NCBI RefSeq assembly: GCF_900105615.1 | Contig: NZ_LT630003.1 | Location: 4,228,501 to 4,292,500, forward strand | DNA: 64,000 nucleotides | Direction: 5' to 3' | Source: Lacrimispora sphenoides JCM 1415 | Lineage (GTDB): Bacteria; Bacillota; Clostridia; Lachnospirales; Lachnospiraceae | In this document: one piece after another, positions 9,428-19,503 of the stretch | Numbering within the stretch: position 1 is the first letter of the stretch | Layout of the letters: each line of letters begins with the position of its first letter | The notes under the pieces: model-generated | What the model saw: the letters and a program-made list of their open reading frames with translations, nothing else | Databases searched by the model: none | Told to the model about the DNA's origin: nothing | Position numbers and translations under genes: made by a program

Positions 9428-10492
9428 TTAAGAAGGATTCTCCGGCTCATACCAGTGAGGATGCAAAAAATCCATATGGCAAATTTCTCCTTCGTTCGGC
9501 CCCTGCACCCGGCGCCCCTTTTGTACCCGAATCTCAGTCCCTTCTACATCAACACAATAATCTATCATTTCACCTAAAAAGGATTTCCTCTTAACAATGC
9601 CAGGCACCCCGCCTTCCGGTATAAAATTTATTTCCGAAGGTCTGGTGGCCAGAACAACCCGTCCTCCCTTTATGACCTCTGTTTTGGGAGCCGATGAGTA
9701 TTTGATAAATTCTCCTGCCCCTGCTTTTACCCGACCCTCCGATACATAAGCATCAATGAAATTTGATAGTCCAATAAAACTGAATACAAAACGATTCACA
9801 GGCTCATGATATACTTTCATAGGTGAGTCGATCTGCTGCACCACACCGTTTTTCATTACCAGAATCCTATCTGAAAGTGCCATTGCCTCAGACTGGTCAT
9901 GAGTCACATAAATAACCGCAAATCCATATTCTTTCTGTAAATCTTTAATCTCAAAGCGCATTTCCTCACGCAAATGAGGATCCAGACTGCTTAAAGGTTC
10001 ATCTAGCAGCATTACATCAGGATTTATAGCCAGTGCTCTAGCAAGCGCCACACGCTGCTTCCCCCCGCCCGACAAATCCATGGGGCTGATTTTTGCACTG
10101 TCGGAAAGGTTTGTATGCTCAAGGGCATTTTTCGTGCGCTTCTCCACTTCAGCGGAAGAAAGCTTTTTTATCCTCAATGGAAATGCCACATTTTCATACA
10201 CAGACATATGGGGCCATATGGCAAATGCCTGAAATACCATTCCGAAATTACGCTTTTCAGGGGGTAGATAAAACCCTTTATTCCTGGAGCTTAAGAGACG
10301 GTCGCCAACGTATATTTCCCCCTCGTCCAGATCTTCAAAGCCGGCGATCATCCGAAGGGTGGTCGTCTTTCCGCAGCCGGAAGGCCCCAGCATGGAAAAG
10401 GATTCCCCTTTTCTTATTTCTAGATTCAAATCAGATACGGCGGTCACATTACCAAATTTTTTAGTGACGCCCGCCAATCGTACATAAGACAT
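9428..10492 (-). CDS. ABC transporter ATPase, FbpC/AfuC/PotA type, with variant signature motif
   Basis: A 354-residue cytosolic ATPase. Walker A GPSGCGKT (36-43), Q-loop Gln88, Walker B MLLDEP (161-166) and switch His198 are intact, and a TOBE regulatory domain fills the C-terminal third. The signature motif reads LSGGG (140-144) instead of LSGGQ, a change in the loop that contacts ATP across the dimer. A second ATPase of the same type with a normal motif is encoded at 12215. With one fused permease, a heterodimeric motor is likely. The ribosome-binding site is AAGGAGG. Assignment to sugar-phosphate rather than ferric iron import rests on the adjacent sensor genes. Confidence 0.87.
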   Translation of the reverse strand: MSYVRLAGVTKKFGNVTAVSDLNLEIRKGESFSMLGPSGCGKTTTLRMIAGFEDLDEGEIYVGDRLLSSRNKGFYLPPEKRNFGMVFQAFAIWPHMSVYENVAFPLRIKKLSSAEVEKRTKNALEHTNLSDSAKISPMDLSGGGKQRVALARALAINPDVMLLDEPLSSLDPHLREEMRFEIKDLQKEYGFAVIYVTHDQSEAMALSDRILVMKNGVVQQIDSPMKVYHEPVNRFVFSFIGLSNFIDAYVSEGRVKAGAGEFIKYSSAPKTEVIKGGRVVLATRPSEINFIPEGGVPGIVKRKSFLGEMIDYCVDVEGTEIRVQKGRRVQGPNEGEICHMDFLHPHWYEPENPS

Positions 10493-10504
10493 GTGACACC
10501 TCCT

Positions 10505-12211
10505 TTAGCTCGCTGGCTGTTTCCGCTCGAGTACCGTTTTAATAAACACTTGCCCTATCACAATAATGATCAGCGCTATGCCTGCGAGGGCTGCGGCACG
10601 GACAGTATCACCATCTTCATTCAGTGTGTATATGGCAACCCCCAGTGTTCTGGTTGCAGGGGAATATAACATAACAGATACCGTTAGCTCACGAAGGGAG
10701 GGCAGAAATATCAAAAAGAATGCCGATATCATGCCGGGTTTTGCAAGCGGCAGGACGATGTCTAAAAGTGCCCTGCCCATGGTTGCACCGGAAGCCCTGG
10801 CCGCTTCTATGAGCGAATCGTGGATCTGAGACAATGCGGCAGAATTGGACTTAAGAGAAAATGCCATATACCGAGCAATATATGCAACTAATATGATCCA
10901 TACTGTATTATAAATATTGATTCCGAATTTACCGCTCCACGTAAGTATGACACCCAGCGCAATAACAGAACCTGGCACTGAAAACGGCAGCATACCGAGA
11001 AACTGCAGAATCCATTTGCCTCTCACTTTCATTTTTACCAATACATAGGATATGATGACGCCTGCAAACATGGTAATAACAGCTGCACTGAAACCAAGGA
11101 CAACGCTGTTGAATATAGAATCTTTGGTCATTTCCCATTCAAAAAGTACATATTTGTAATTGTCCAGGCTTAAATTCTCCGCTGTGAACGGTAGACCATA
11201 GGTTTTAAGTCCACCCACAAGAAATATGATTACTGTGGGAAGCACGATTGTAATTAATATGTATATCACACATAGGACAAAGAGCGGCCAGCGCAGCCCT
11301 CTCAGCTTCATCTCAACCGGGCGGAAGCTTTTGCCCGAAATGATTTGATATTTACCTCCTGAGACCACTTTATTTTGCAGCCAAAGGATAAATGCTGCCA
11401 CAATAATAAGTATGGAAGCGAGAATGGTACCCGTGCGAATGGAATCAAAGCTTCCAGCGCTGGCATTAATTTTCTCATAGATAAGCGTAGGAATGTTATA
11501 AATGCCATTGCGGACGCCCAGTACGGCCACTGTTCCAAAATGAGCCATGGAATACAGCATGATAAGCAACGCTCCTGATATTACACTGGGAAGCACCAGA
11601 GGTAGTGTGATTTTTCGGGTGATCGTAAACAGCCCTGCACCTGAAATACGGGCGGATTCCTCCAGGGTCGGATCCATTCTCTCTAAAGCACCGGATACCT
11701 GTATAAAAACAAATGGAAACAGATACATTGTTTCTACCAGCATCATTCCCAGGAAGGAATATACATTAAAAACCGGACCGTCAAAACCAAGTACATTCAT
11801 AAAGAAACGATTTACATAACCGGAACGGGGATTTAGCAGCATTTTCCACGCCAAAGCCCCTATAAAAGACGGAAACATAAAAGGCACTAAAAACATCAGC
11901 TTCATATATTTCTTAAGCGGTAAATCCGTCCTTGTTACCAACCAAGCAAAAAAGGTACCTACAATTGTGGAAAAAAATGTTGTACCGCTTGCTATAATAA
12001 GTGAATTGGACAGAGCCCGATACGTTTGCGGATCAGATAATATGGTTTTAATATCTTTTATATTAAAACCATCCGTTCCAAACAGGGCAGTCACCAAGAT
12101 AAGGAGTACGGGGAAAGCGACAAAAATCACTAATATTGCAATTGATAAAGCAAGAATCAGCGTAGTAACAGAAAACCGGCCTTTCCTTGCAGCGGCAGAT
12201 TGTTGGTTCAT
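10505..12211 (-). CDS. Fused ABC permease, FbpB/AfuB type
   Basis: A 568-residue integral membrane protein with about twelve helices in two homologous halves. Each half carries an EAA coupling loop: EESARISGAGLFTITR in the first and IEAARASGATMGRALL in the second, where the ATPases dock. Single-chain double permeases are typical of Fe3+-type (FbpB) importers and of the sugar-phosphate importer AfuABC. It lies 3 bases from the upstream ATPase gene and 12 from the downstream one, so all are one transcript. Confidence 0.9.
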   Translation of the reverse strand: MNQQSAAARKGRFSVTTLILALSIAILVIFVAFPVLLILVTALFGTDGFNIKDIKTILSDPQTYRALSNSLIIASGTTFFSTIVGTFFAWLVTRTDLPLKKYMKLMFLVPFMFPSFIGALAWKMLLNPRSGYVNRFFMNVLGFDGPVFNVYSFLGMMLVETMYLFPFVFIQVSGALERMDPTLEESARISGAGLFTITRKITLPLVLPSVISGALLIMLYSMAHFGTVAVLGVRNGIYNIPTLIYEKINASAGSFDSIRTGTILASILIIVAAFILWLQNKVVSGGKYQIISGKSFRPVEMKLRGLRWPLFVLCVIYILITIVLPTVIIFLVGGLKTYGLPFTAENLSLDNYKYVLFEWEMTKDSIFNSVVLGFSAAVITMFAGVIISYVLVKMKVRGKWILQFLGMLPFSVPGSVIALGVILTWSGKFGINIYNTVWIILVAYIARYMAFSLKSNSAALSQIHDSLIEAARASGATMGRALLDIVLPLAKPGMISAFFLIFLPSLRELTVSVMLYSPATRTLGVAIYTLNEDGDTVRAAALAGIALIIIVIGQVFIKTVLERKQPAS

Positions 12212-12214
12212 ACC

Positions 12215-13294
12215 TTATACCCCTTCCCCTTTCTCTGCGCCAAACAGATTGGCACCGTACAGATGAATCACACATTCATCTCCTTCCTGCAATAGCAGAC
12301 TCTTCTCAGATGCCTCATAAGCGTTCATTTGCGCACGAATGGTGTGTCCGCCTATCTCTATCAGATAATCCAAGTCTGCGCCAAGGAAGCTGGACCTTAA
12401 GACCTTCCCCCTTGTTCCTTCCCCAAAACGTGAAATACTCACGTCTGTAGGGCGAAAGGCGGCATAACAATCTTTCGAATCCGGAACACCGGAAGCCTCC
12501 ATATAAATCCTTTCATTACCGCAGAAATAGTCTTCCCCATCCCTTCTGACCGGAAGGAAACTTGACACCCCCAGAAATTCAAACACGTAATCATTTACCG
12601 GATGCTCAAACACTTCTGCAGGCTTGCCAACTTGTATAACGGCACCTTCTTTATCCATGATAGCGATCCTGTCAGAGATCGCCATGGCGATCTCCTGATC
12701 ATGAGTAACATAAAATATAGTGATGCCAAATTTCTTTTGCAGATCTTTTATCTCAAAGCGCATTTCTTCCCGCAAATTGGCATCAAGATTATTTAAGGGC
12801 TCATCTAAGAGCAACAGGGACGAATCGGCAACCAGTGCTCTGCCAAGAGCAACTCTCTGCTGCTGTCCTCCTGACAATTGAGATGGCAGTCTCTTCTCGA
12901 GGCCATTTAAATTCACGGTATCCACAATATGCATAACCTTTCTGTCTATTTCCGCCTTACTTTCTTTCTTGATTTTCAGCGGATAGGCAATGTTATCAAA
13001 TACTGTCATATGCGGCCATACGGCATATTCCTGGAATACCACGCCCAAATCCCTTTGATCCGGCGAAATGAGCGTACCGCTTTCACCATCAGCCACAAGG
13101 CGGTCACCAATATAAATCTTCCCTTTATCAGGAGCCTCAAAGCCAGCTATCATGCGCATAAGCACACTTTTTCCGCAGCCCGACGGCCCCAGAAGTGTGA
13201 AACACTCTCCATCATTGATTGTCAGGTTTAAATCACGGTGAATCTGATGTTTCTCATACGCCTTGAAAATATTTTGAAGTCTAATAGAAGCCAA
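12215..13294 (-). CDS. ABC transporter ATPase, FbpC/AfuC type
   Basis: A 359-residue ATPase with Walker A GPSGCGKS (36-43), signature LSGGQQQR (140-147), Walker B LLLDEP (161-166) and a C-terminal TOBE domain. Translation appears to begin at a TTG (13294), because no ATG lies near and AAAGGA is 11 bases upstream. The protein is clearly related to the ATPase at 9428, so the operon holds two different ATPases for one permease. Its intact signature motif could compensate for the altered one in the partner. Confidence 0.87.
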   Translation of the reverse strand: MASIRLQNIFKAYEKHQIHRDLNLTINDGECFTLLGPSGCGKSVLMRMIAGFEAPDKGKIYIGDRLVADGESGTLISPDQRDLGVVFQEYAVWPHMTVFDNIAYPLKIKKESKAEIDRKVMHIVDTVNLNGLEKRLPSQLSGGQQQRVALGRALVADSSLLLLDEPLNNLDANLREEMRFEIKDLQKKFGITIFYVTHDQEIAMAISDRIAIMDKEGAVIQVGKPAEVFEHPVNDYVFEFLGVSSFLPVRRDGEDYFCGNERIYMEASGVPDSKDCYAAFRPTDVSISRFGEGTRGKVLRSSFLGADLDYLIEIGGHTIRAQMNAYEASEKSLLLQEGDECVIHLYGANLFGAEKGEGV

Positions 13295-13327
13295 CCTTTC
13301 TCACATCCTTTCCAATGAATGACAGAA

Positions 13328-14392
13328 TCAATTTCCCTGCATGATCTTTAAGAATGCATCCACCCTTGCTTCTTTCTCAATCATCATCTTCTGATAATCT
13401 ACCTTAATTCCCCGCTTCAATGCTTCATCAGCCGGAGGAATATTATATTTCTCCGGTACTTTAACTGTAGACAACACAGGCAGCGTTCCATTTTCTGCTA
13501 TGATTGCCTGTGCATCTTCGGTAATCATATAATCAACGAATCGTTTGGCCGCATCAGGTTTCTTGGTATCCTTGAAGATGGCTATGGGGCTTGGAATAAC
13601 CAGCATTTCCTCTGGATACGCCATAGCAAGCGTCGCCCCGCTGTTTACTTTATCAAATGTAATGTAATCCACGGCCAGACAGCCATATATTTCACCGGAA
13701 GCCGTGTCATCTACCACCTGACCGGACCCCTGCCCCACCAAAGCTCCATTGGAGCGCAGATCTTTAAAAATTTTATCGGTAAATTGTGATTCAAGCATCG
13801 CCACACTTACATATGAAGTGCCGGATTGAGATGGATTTGCAATGGCAAAGGCATCCTTAAAATCAGGCCCGCACAGATCCGACCATGCTTTGGGAGGATT
13901 TTTGACAAAGGAAGTGTTATAAGCGATTCCAAGAGTCCCCAACCGCGCCGGTATAAAGTAATCCTCAGTATCTTCTAACGGATTGAGTACCTGATCTGCT
14001 CCGGCCGGCTTATACTGCATGAGAATTCCTTCCTGCTTCATGCTGAAGAAATCCGGCACCTCACTTGTCCATATTACATCTGCCATAATCTGGCCGCTCT
14101 CCCGCTCGGTAGCAATTTTAGCCATAAGCTTCCCTGCTCCTGCAGACTGGTAATCCGTGGAAATATCCGGATTTTTTACCATAAAATCCTTGACTAACTG
14201 GGATATCATGGATTCTTTGAGCGACGTATAGATAATTAGCTTGCCACCTGAATCAGTAGAAATCGCCTCTTTTTCTACCGCCCCATCCAGACTTCCGCCT
14301 GTGGTTGGATCTAAAACCTGCTTTTTCTGACAGGCGGTCATTCCCAGACACATGATACCTGTCAAAAACATAACTAACATTCTCTTTCTCAT
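13328..14392 (-). CDS. ABC solute-binding lipoprotein, Fe3+/sugar-phosphate type
   Basis: A 354-residue protein with a lipoprotein signal; the lipobox LGMTAC puts the lipidated Cys near residue 21. The mature part begins a type II binding fold (KLIIYTSLKESMISQLV), the AfuA/FbpA family. It is the first gene of the importer operon, with GAGGAGG before the ATG. The family includes ferric, putrescine, thiamine and hexose-phosphate binders. The HptRSA-like genes at the operon end favour phosphorylated sugars or another organophosphate; this needs binding data. Confidence 0.87.
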   Translation of the reverse strand: MRKRMLVMFLTGIMCLGMTACQKKQVLDPTTGGSLDGAVEKEAISTDSGGKLIIYTSLKESMISQLVKDFMVKNPDISTDYQSAGAGKLMAKIATERESGQIMADVIWTSEVPDFFSMKQEGILMQYKPAGADQVLNPLEDTEDYFIPARLGTLGIAYNTSFVKNPPKAWSDLCGPDFKDAFAIANPSQSGTSYVSVAMLESQFTDKIFKDLRSNGALVGQGSGQVVDDTASGEIYGCLAVDYITFDKVNSGATLAMAYPEEMLVIPSPIAIFKDTKKPDAAKRFVDYMITEDAQAIIAENGTLPVLSTVKVPEKYNIPPADEALKRGIKVDYQKMMIEKEARVDAFLKIMQGN

Positions 14393-14521
14393 AAACTACC
14401 TCCTCACCTTTTTTTGAAAGTTACCAGATGTTTATATGCTAACATATTTATCAAAAAATGGTACCGATTATCTCGTTTATTTGGCAAATATCACGTACAA
14501 TTAAAAGGAGTATTTTATTGA

Positions 14522-14632
14522 GACCTATCGCAGACCAATTCTGCTGCAGTAAGGGAGAGCGCCGCCACCAGCGAAGAGTTCTCTAGCCAGGCTCTGATTT
14601 CAATCAGCCTTATGGGGCAGATTAAGTTTTAA
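14522..14632 (+). pseudogene. C-terminal remnant of a methyl-accepting chemotaxis protein
   Basis: One plus-strand frame reads DLSQTNSAAVRESAATSEE and then FSSQALISISLMGQIKF before a stop at 14630-14632. The block NSAA..ESAATSEE..SSQA is the end of the signalling coiled coil of chemoreceptors, and the last residues match their usual SLMGQFKL-like tail. The frame is closed upstream by a stop and has no start, so only about 36 residues survive. A 20-bp hairpin follows at the right distance to be the old terminator. No flagellar or chemotaxis genes are nearby. Confidence 0.7.
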
Positions 14633-14641
14633 TAATAAAAA

Positions 14642-14700
14642 GCCGCTTCATAATAAATGATTCATGACTAATAAATAATCATCATTTATTATGAAGCGGC
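14642..14700 (+). terminator. 20-bp perfect hairpin after the chemoreceptor remnant
   Basis: Arms GCCGCTTCATAATAAATGAT (14642-14661) and its exact complement (14681-14700) are separated by 19 bases. On the minus strand the stem is followed by TTTTTATTATT, on the plus strand by a weaker T-rich tract, so it can act in either direction. Confidence 0.7.
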
Positions 14701-14828
14701 ATTAATTGTATATTTTTATTCCACCAGCTCAATTTCCGGTCAACGCTTTCCACAGATTCCAGATTTTCTTTTACAGGACAGCTGCAAATGCATAGACTAT
14801 TATGGCAACCGCATCAAAGCCTACCTTT

Positions 14829-14985
14829 TTACTGGTTACAGCTATCAAGTATTTTCATGGTTCTTCCTGTTGAATTAGGAAATGAACCTTCGCATACATT
14901 CATAGTAATAAACGGATCACTGTGTCCGACAATTGCATTAACCTCAAGAATACTGATTCCCTCTCTCGCTTCGTTTATTAAAGAT
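14829..14985 (-). pseudogene. Possible C-terminal remnant of a tyrosine recombinase
   Basis: The minus strand encodes INEAREGISILEVNAIVGHS followed by DPFITMNV and about 25 further residues. A helix ending in GHSD with an -ITMNVY-like continuation is typical of the catalytic C-terminus of tyrosine recombinases (the histidine of the HxxR...GH box). The catalytic Tyr is replaced (NVC), the N-terminal region is absent, and the frame runs back through a terminator. I regard it as a decayed fragment. The similarity is short, so this stays tentative. Confidence 0.4.
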
Positions 14986-14994
14986 TCTAAATAG

Positions 14995-15025
14995 AAAAAG
15001 CCGTAGAACCTTAAAATTCTACGGC
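14995..15025 (-). terminator. Terminator of V-type ATPase operon copy 1
   Basis: On the minus strand GCCGTAGAA, an 8-base loop and TTCTACGGC are followed by TTTTTC. It lies 57 bases after the stop of subunit D. Confidence 0.85.
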
Positions 15026-15081
15026 AGGTCAAAAGGATTAATATTCTCTTCTAAAGGGTCACTTTTTACATACACTTCTCT

Positions 15082-15696
15082 TTAATACTTTTTTCGCTTG
15101 ATCACTTTTAGTCTAGAAAATTCCTCCCTGTCTTTTTCCTCCAGGGAATTAGTGATGCTTTTTGTCAATGATTCATAACGTGGAATGGTGATATTATTTA
15201 AGGCATTGGCCCGTTTCTGGGTCCTTTTGATGCTGTTTGCCAGACGGTAGGCCGAATTCTCTACCATAGAAAGCTTTACCGTCAGCTTCTTCACCTTCTC
15301 AAACTGGCAGCGGGCCTCATCTAAGGATTCCCTGGTGTTGTAATACGCATAAGTCAGGTTTAAAAGCATTTCATCATGCTTGACCAGGGGAATCTCCGTT
15401 CCCATGATGCTCCTGGTCTTGACTCGAACCGAATTATCCACAGGGACTGCCATGGCTATATCCTGCACGTAGTTGATTCCCAGCTCTATGTTGGCCTTTT
15501 GCAGGGACTTGTAAGCGGAAGTGAAGGTGACATCGATTTCCGACTGGATGCCTTTTGCTTCATCGATCAGGCTCATCAATTCCTTGATGAGGATGTTCCG
15601 TTTTTTATCCATCAGTTCATAGCCCTGTCTGGCTAAAGCCAGGGAGCTTTTCGCAAGGATTAAATTCCCCTTGGTGGGAAATGTATTGGGATTCAT
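15082..15696 (-). CDS. ntpD: V-type ATPase subunit D, copy 1
   Basis: A 204-residue, mostly coiled-coil protein that forms the rotating central shaft inside the A3B3 head. The N-terminal helix (NTFPTKGNLILAKSSLALAR) and the C-terminal helix (RLANSIKRTQKRANAL) match the family. It is the last gene of the operon. Unlike A and B it differs from copy 2 at about 16 positions (for example Lys/Glu near residue 105 and a different tail KRKKY), so homogenisation between the copies stops near here. A good ribosome-binding site (GAGGG) precedes ATG 15696. Confidence 0.95.
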   Translation of the reverse strand: MNPNTFPTKGNLILAKSSLALARQGYELMDKKRNILIKELMSLIDEAKGIQSEIDVTFTSAYKSLQKANIELGINYVQDIAMAVPVDNSVRVKTRSIMGTEIPLVKHDEMLLNLTYAYYNTRESLDEARCQFEKVKKLTVKLSMVENSAYRLANSIKRTQKRANALNNITIPRYESLTKSITNSLEEKDREEFSRLKVIKRKKY

Positions 15697-15707
15697 GGAT
15701 ATCCCTC

Positions 15708-17111
15708 CTATTCTTCCGATCCGTCAAGGGTGGCAGGCTTGTAATACTGGTCTAATACCTTGGTGTCGATACGGTCCAGCTCGGCTCTTGGAAGAAGCCC
15801 TAAAAGCTCCCAGCCGATGCTCAGGGTTTCGATGATATTCCGGTTGGCATGATTTCCCTGCCCAACAAACCGGCCTTCAAATTCCTTGCCGAATACCAGA
15901 TACATTTTATCAATAGGGGATAGTTCATCTTCTCCGATGACCGATGCCAGAGCTCTGGCATCTCCTACCTTGGCATAACAGGAGAATAGCTGGTTTGCCA
16001 GGCCCTGATGGTCAGCTCTTGTAAAGCCTTCACCAATTCCGTCCTTCATCAGACGGCTTAAGGAAGGAAGCACGTTAATAGGAGGATAAACGGACTGGCC
16101 GTACAAACTGCGGTCCAGAACGATCTGCCCTTCTGTAATATATCCCGTAAGGTCAGGGATGGGGTGGGTGATGTCATCGTTTGGCATGGTCAGTATGGGA
16201 ATCTGGGTCACGGAGCCATGCCGCCCCTTTACGATGCCGGCCCGCTCATAAAGGGAGGCCAGCTCGCTGTATAAATATCCGGGATAGCCTTTTCTGGAAG
16301 GAATCTCCCCCTTTGAGGAGGAAACCTCACGGAGAGCCTCCGCATAGGCTGTCATATCGGTCAAAATAACCAGTATGTGCATTCCCTTTTCAAAAGCAAG
16401 GTATTCCGCCAGTGTAAGCGCCACCTTTGGTGTGATCAGACGTTCCACCACAGGGTCGTTTGCCAGGTTGATGAACATGGCCACGTGGTCGGAAACGCCG
16501 CTTTCCTCAAAGGTACGGCGGAAGAAGTCGGCCACATCGTATTTTACACCCATGGCAGCAAATACCACAGCAAATTTTTCGCTGGAAAGGGCGTCATCTC
16601 CCAGGGAGGCCTGCTGTACGATCTGGGCTGCCAGTTCGTCATGAGGAAGGCCGTTTCCGGAGAAGATGGGGAGCTTTTGGCCCCGGATCAGAGTCATCAG
16701 CCCGTCGATGGCTGAGATTCCGGTACGGATATAATCTCTTGGGTATTCTCTGGTAACAGGATTTAAGGGTTTTCCGTTAATGTCCAGCCAGATATCGGAG
16801 TTGATGTCTCCAAGCCCGTCAATAGGCTCTCCGATGCCATTAAAGGTACGTCCCAGCATGTCTTCGGACACCGCAAGCTCCATAGGGTGTCCGGTGAGGC
16901 GGGTGTGAACATTTCTTAAGGCAAGCCCATCGGTTCCTTCAAACACCTGGATGATCGCCTTATCCTCGTAAACCTCAATGATACGTCCCAGCTTCTTTGT
17001 CTTTTTTTCTACGGTCATTTCCACGATTTCGTCGAAAGCAGCATTCTGGACGCCTTCTAAAACAACTAATGGACCGTTGATTGCACTAAGTCCTAAATAT
17101 TCGATTGCCAT
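15708..17111 (-). CDS. ntpB: V-type ATPase subunit B, copy 1
   Basis: A 467-residue non-catalytic nucleotide-binding subunit of the A3B3 head. It lacks a Walker A lysine, as expected; the equivalent place reads [15 protein letters not shown]. It ends 11 bases before subunit D and starts 14 bases after subunit A. Its translation is identical to copy 2 (45391-46794); I could find only two silent base differences, such as CTT/CTG in one Leu codon and GAT/GAC in one Asp codon. Confidence 0.97.
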   Translation of the reverse strand: MAIEYLGLSAINGPLVVLEGVQNAAFDEIVEMTVEKKTKKLGRIIEVYEDKAIIQVFEGTDGLALRNVHTRLTGHPMELAVSEDMLGRTFNGIGEPIDGLGDINSDIWLDINGKPLNPVTREYPRDYIRTGISAIDGLMTLIRGQKLPIFSGNGLPHDELAAQIVQQASLGDDALSSEKFAVVFAAMGVKYDVADFFRRTFEESGVSDHVAMFINLANDPVVERLITPKVALTLAEYLAFEKGMHILVILTDMTAYAEALREVSSSKGEIPSRKGYPGYLYSELASLYERAGIVKGRHGSVTQIPILTMPNDDITHPIPDLTGYITEGQIVLDRSLYGQSVYPPINVLPSLSRLMKDGIGEGFTRADHQGLANQLFSCYAKVGDARALASVIGEDELSPIDKMYLVFGKEFEGRFVGQGNHANRNIIETLSIGWELLGLLPRAELDRIDTKVLDQYYKPATLDGSEE

Positions 17112-17125
17112 AGCCTGCCTCCTCC

Positions 17126-18892
17126 CTATGCATTGCGTTCGATGACGGAATCATAGAAGGCATCTACCTGCTTTTTATAGTCATCAAACATATCAAGTCT
17201 GTCGTTAGGTACATCATATTTAATGGAAATGATCTTATCAAAGATCGGATCCTCTTTTAATACGGACATAGGCATTCCCATGGAAACAAGGGAACGGGAT
17301 TTCTTGTATAAATAAAGAATTAGATCCATCATTTTAAACTGTTTTTCCATTGGGACACAGGTATCGTCCTTATGGAATGCGTTCTGCTGTAAAAATCCGA
17401 TCCTGATCACCTTTGATATTTCCAGTATAAGCTTCTGGTCATCGGGAAGCATGTCTCCGCCGATCAGCTTTACGATCTCCATCAGGCTGCTTTCCTGGGT
17501 CAGCAGGAAGACCAGACGGTTTCTGTAGTCCACGAACTTCTTATCCACGTTTTCCACGTACCAGGGCGCCAGATCAGTCAGATATTCAGAATAACTGCTG
17601 AGCCAGTGAATGGCCGGGAAGTGGCGTTCGTTTGCAAGGTTTCTGTCCAGGCCCCAGAAGCAGCGGACAAAACGCTTGGTGTTCTGGGTTACCGGCTCGG
17701 AGAAGTCGCCTCCCTGAGGGGATACGGCACCGATGATGGTAACTGAGCCTTCGGTTCCGTTCATGTTCTGAATCATCCCGGCTCTTTCATAGAAGGCCGA
17801 TAAACGGGAGGCCAAATAAGCTGGGAAACCTTCTTCCGCGGGCATCTCTTCCAGACGCCCGGACAACTCTCTTAAGGCCTCGGCCCACCTAGAGGTGGAG
17901 TCCGCCATGATTGCCACATGATATCCCATATCCCGGTAGTATTCCGCCAGGGTAAGGCCGGAGTAAAGGCTGGCTTCACGGGCGGCCACGGGCATGTTTG
18001 AAGTATTGGCAATCAGTGTGGTCCGGTCCATCAGAGGATTTCCAGAACGGGGGTCAACGAGCTCAGAGAACTCCTCAAGCACCTGGGTCATCTCGTTGCC
18101 ACGTTCCCCGCAGCCAATATAAATGATAATATCCGCATCAGACCACTTGGCGATCTGGTGCTGGGTCATGGTTTTTCCTGTACCAAAACCGCCGGGTATA
18201 CAAGCGGTACCTCCCTTAGCAAGAGGAAACAGGGTATCAATGATCCTCTGCCCGGTGATAAGAGGCTTTCCGGCCGGATATCTCTTTAATATAGGCCTTG
18301 GTACACGGATGGGCCACTTCTGGGTCATGGTAATTTTCTTTTCGGACCCGTCTAAAAGCTGGAGGGTCAGCAGGGGATCGGATATGGTATAGGAACCGTC
18401 CTCCACCACGTCAAGAACATAGCCTTCCATATCAGGGGGTATCATAACCTTATGGACGATTGCCGGGGTTTCAGGAACCTCGGCAATAATGGTACCTGGT
18501 AACAGATGATCCCCTTTTTTTACTGTTATGTGGGTCTTCCAGAGCTTCTCGCCGTCAAGGGCATCCACATGAATTCCCCGGTCAATATATGCCCCTCCGG
18601 TCTTTGCGATCTCGCTTAAAGGGCGCTCAATTCCATCAAAGATGTTGTTTAAAATGCCTGGGGCCAGTGTGACGGATACGGGGAAGCCGGAGGAAGTGAC
18701 CGTCCCTCCCGGTTTTAAGCCGCTGGTTTCCTCATATACCTGGACAATGGTGCGGCGGTCTGTAAGGCCGATGACCTCACCGACTAAGTGGTCTTCGCCT
18801 ACATAGACCATTTCATTCATTCGGAATCCGGAATCACCCTTTAAATAAATGACAGGGCCGTTAATGCCGGAAATGGTGCCTGTATTAGTCAT
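17126..18892 (-). CDS. ntpA: V-type ATPase catalytic subunit A, copy 1
   Basis: A 588-residue catalytic subunit. The P-loop is GGFGTGKT (234-241), the catalytic glutamate lies in GERGNE (262-267), and the non-homologous insert typical of V/A-type A subunits occupies about residues 110-190. The ATG overlaps the end of subunit E by 8 bases. The protein is identical to copy 2; one silent difference (ACC/ACT) was seen just after the P-loop. In a fermentative anaerobe the enzyme most likely hydrolyses ATP to pump ions, but direction cannot be read from sequence. Confidence 0.97.
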   Translation of the reverse strand: MTNTGTISGINGPVIYLKGDSGFRMNEMVYVGEDHLVGEVIGLTDRRTIVQVYEETSGLKPGGTVTSSGFPVSVTLAPGILNNIFDGIERPLSEIAKTGGAYIDRGIHVDALDGEKLWKTHITVKKGDHLLPGTIIAEVPETPAIVHKVMIPPDMEGYVLDVVEDGSYTISDPLLTLQLLDGSEKKITMTQKWPIRVPRPILKRYPAGKPLITGQRIIDTLFPLAKGGTACIPGGFGTGKTMTQHQIAKWSDADIIIYIGCGERGNEMTQVLEEFSELVDPRSGNPLMDRTTLIANTSNMPVAAREASLYSGLTLAEYYRDMGYHVAIMADSTSRWAEALRELSGRLEEMPAEEGFPAYLASRLSAFYERAGMIQNMNGTEGSVTIIGAVSPQGGDFSEPVTQNTKRFVRCFWGLDRNLANERHFPAIHWLSSYSEYLTDLAPWYVENVDKKFVDYRNRLVFLLTQESSLMEIVKLIGGDMLPDDQKLILEISKVIRIGFLQQNAFHKDDTCVPMEKQFKMMDLILYLYKKSRSLVSMGMPMSVLKEDPIFDKIISIKYDVPNDRLDMFDDYKKQVDAFYDSVIERNA

Positions 18893-19487
18893 TAGCCGTA
18901 CCTCCCATCAGATCCTTTACATCAAAGCGGAAGTCGCGTTTTGCCTCCGCCAGCTTGGTTTGAAATGAATTGTCGATTAAAATGTGCCTGGAAGGGATAA
19001 CAGCCCGTGTTCCTCCCAGAAAGGAGTATTCGCTCACCTGGATGTCAGAGCCGCCTGAAATTGCCAGTTCATTGATCTTCTCTTCATCTGCAGGATCGAT
19101 GTAAATGGTGATGAATTCCTTTCCTGCCAGGGCCTTGGCTTCCCGTATCTGCTTTTCCAAAAGCTTTGTATATTCGGGGGATCCCATAAATGTGGCCAGT
19201 TTATCCCGAAGCTCCGAAAACAGCTTATCTTTCAGCTCATCCTGTTTTTTTCCAAAAACCCGTTTCATGCCGATCTGTTCCAGGGAAAGCTTTTTGTTGA
19301 TTTCCCGCTCGATTCGTTCGCTTTCCAAAGCTACCTGGTGTGCAGCCCTTCGTTTCGCATCTTCCTGATGCTCTAAAAAGGTCTGCTCCAAGGCAGCTGT
19401 ATATTCATCAAGCATCTTTGCACTGCGGGTTCTGGCATCTTCCATGCAAAATTCCAGGAAATGCTGTAATTTTTCCTCAGTCGTCAA
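18885..19487 (-). CDS. ntpE: V-type ATPase subunit E, copy 1
   Basis: A 200-residue peripheral-stalk subunit: a long charged N-terminal helix rich in Glu, Lys and Arg, then a small globular C-terminal domain that caps the A3B3 head. The likely start is TTG 19487 (TTEEKLQHF), because AAGAGGTGG lies just upstream. The GTG nine bases earlier lies inside that ribosome-binding site. It is identical in sequence to copy 2. Confidence 0.92.
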   Translation of the reverse strand: MTTEEKLQHFLEFCMEDARTRSAKMLDEYTAALEQTFLEHQEDAKRRAAHQVALESERIEREINKKLSLEQIGMKRVFGKKQDELKDKLFSELRDKLATFMGSPEYTKLLEKQIREAKALAGKEFITIYIDPADEEKINELAISGGSDIQVSEYSFLGGTRAVIPSRHILIDNSFQTKLAEAKRDFRFDVKDLMGGTAND

Positions 19488-19503
19488 GATGACCACCTCT
19501 TTC

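Noticed and set aside
14829..15032. 67-codon frame as an intact small gene
   Set aside because: Its first part runs through the V-ATPase terminator, and only the middle resembles a recombinase end, so it is listed as a remnant.
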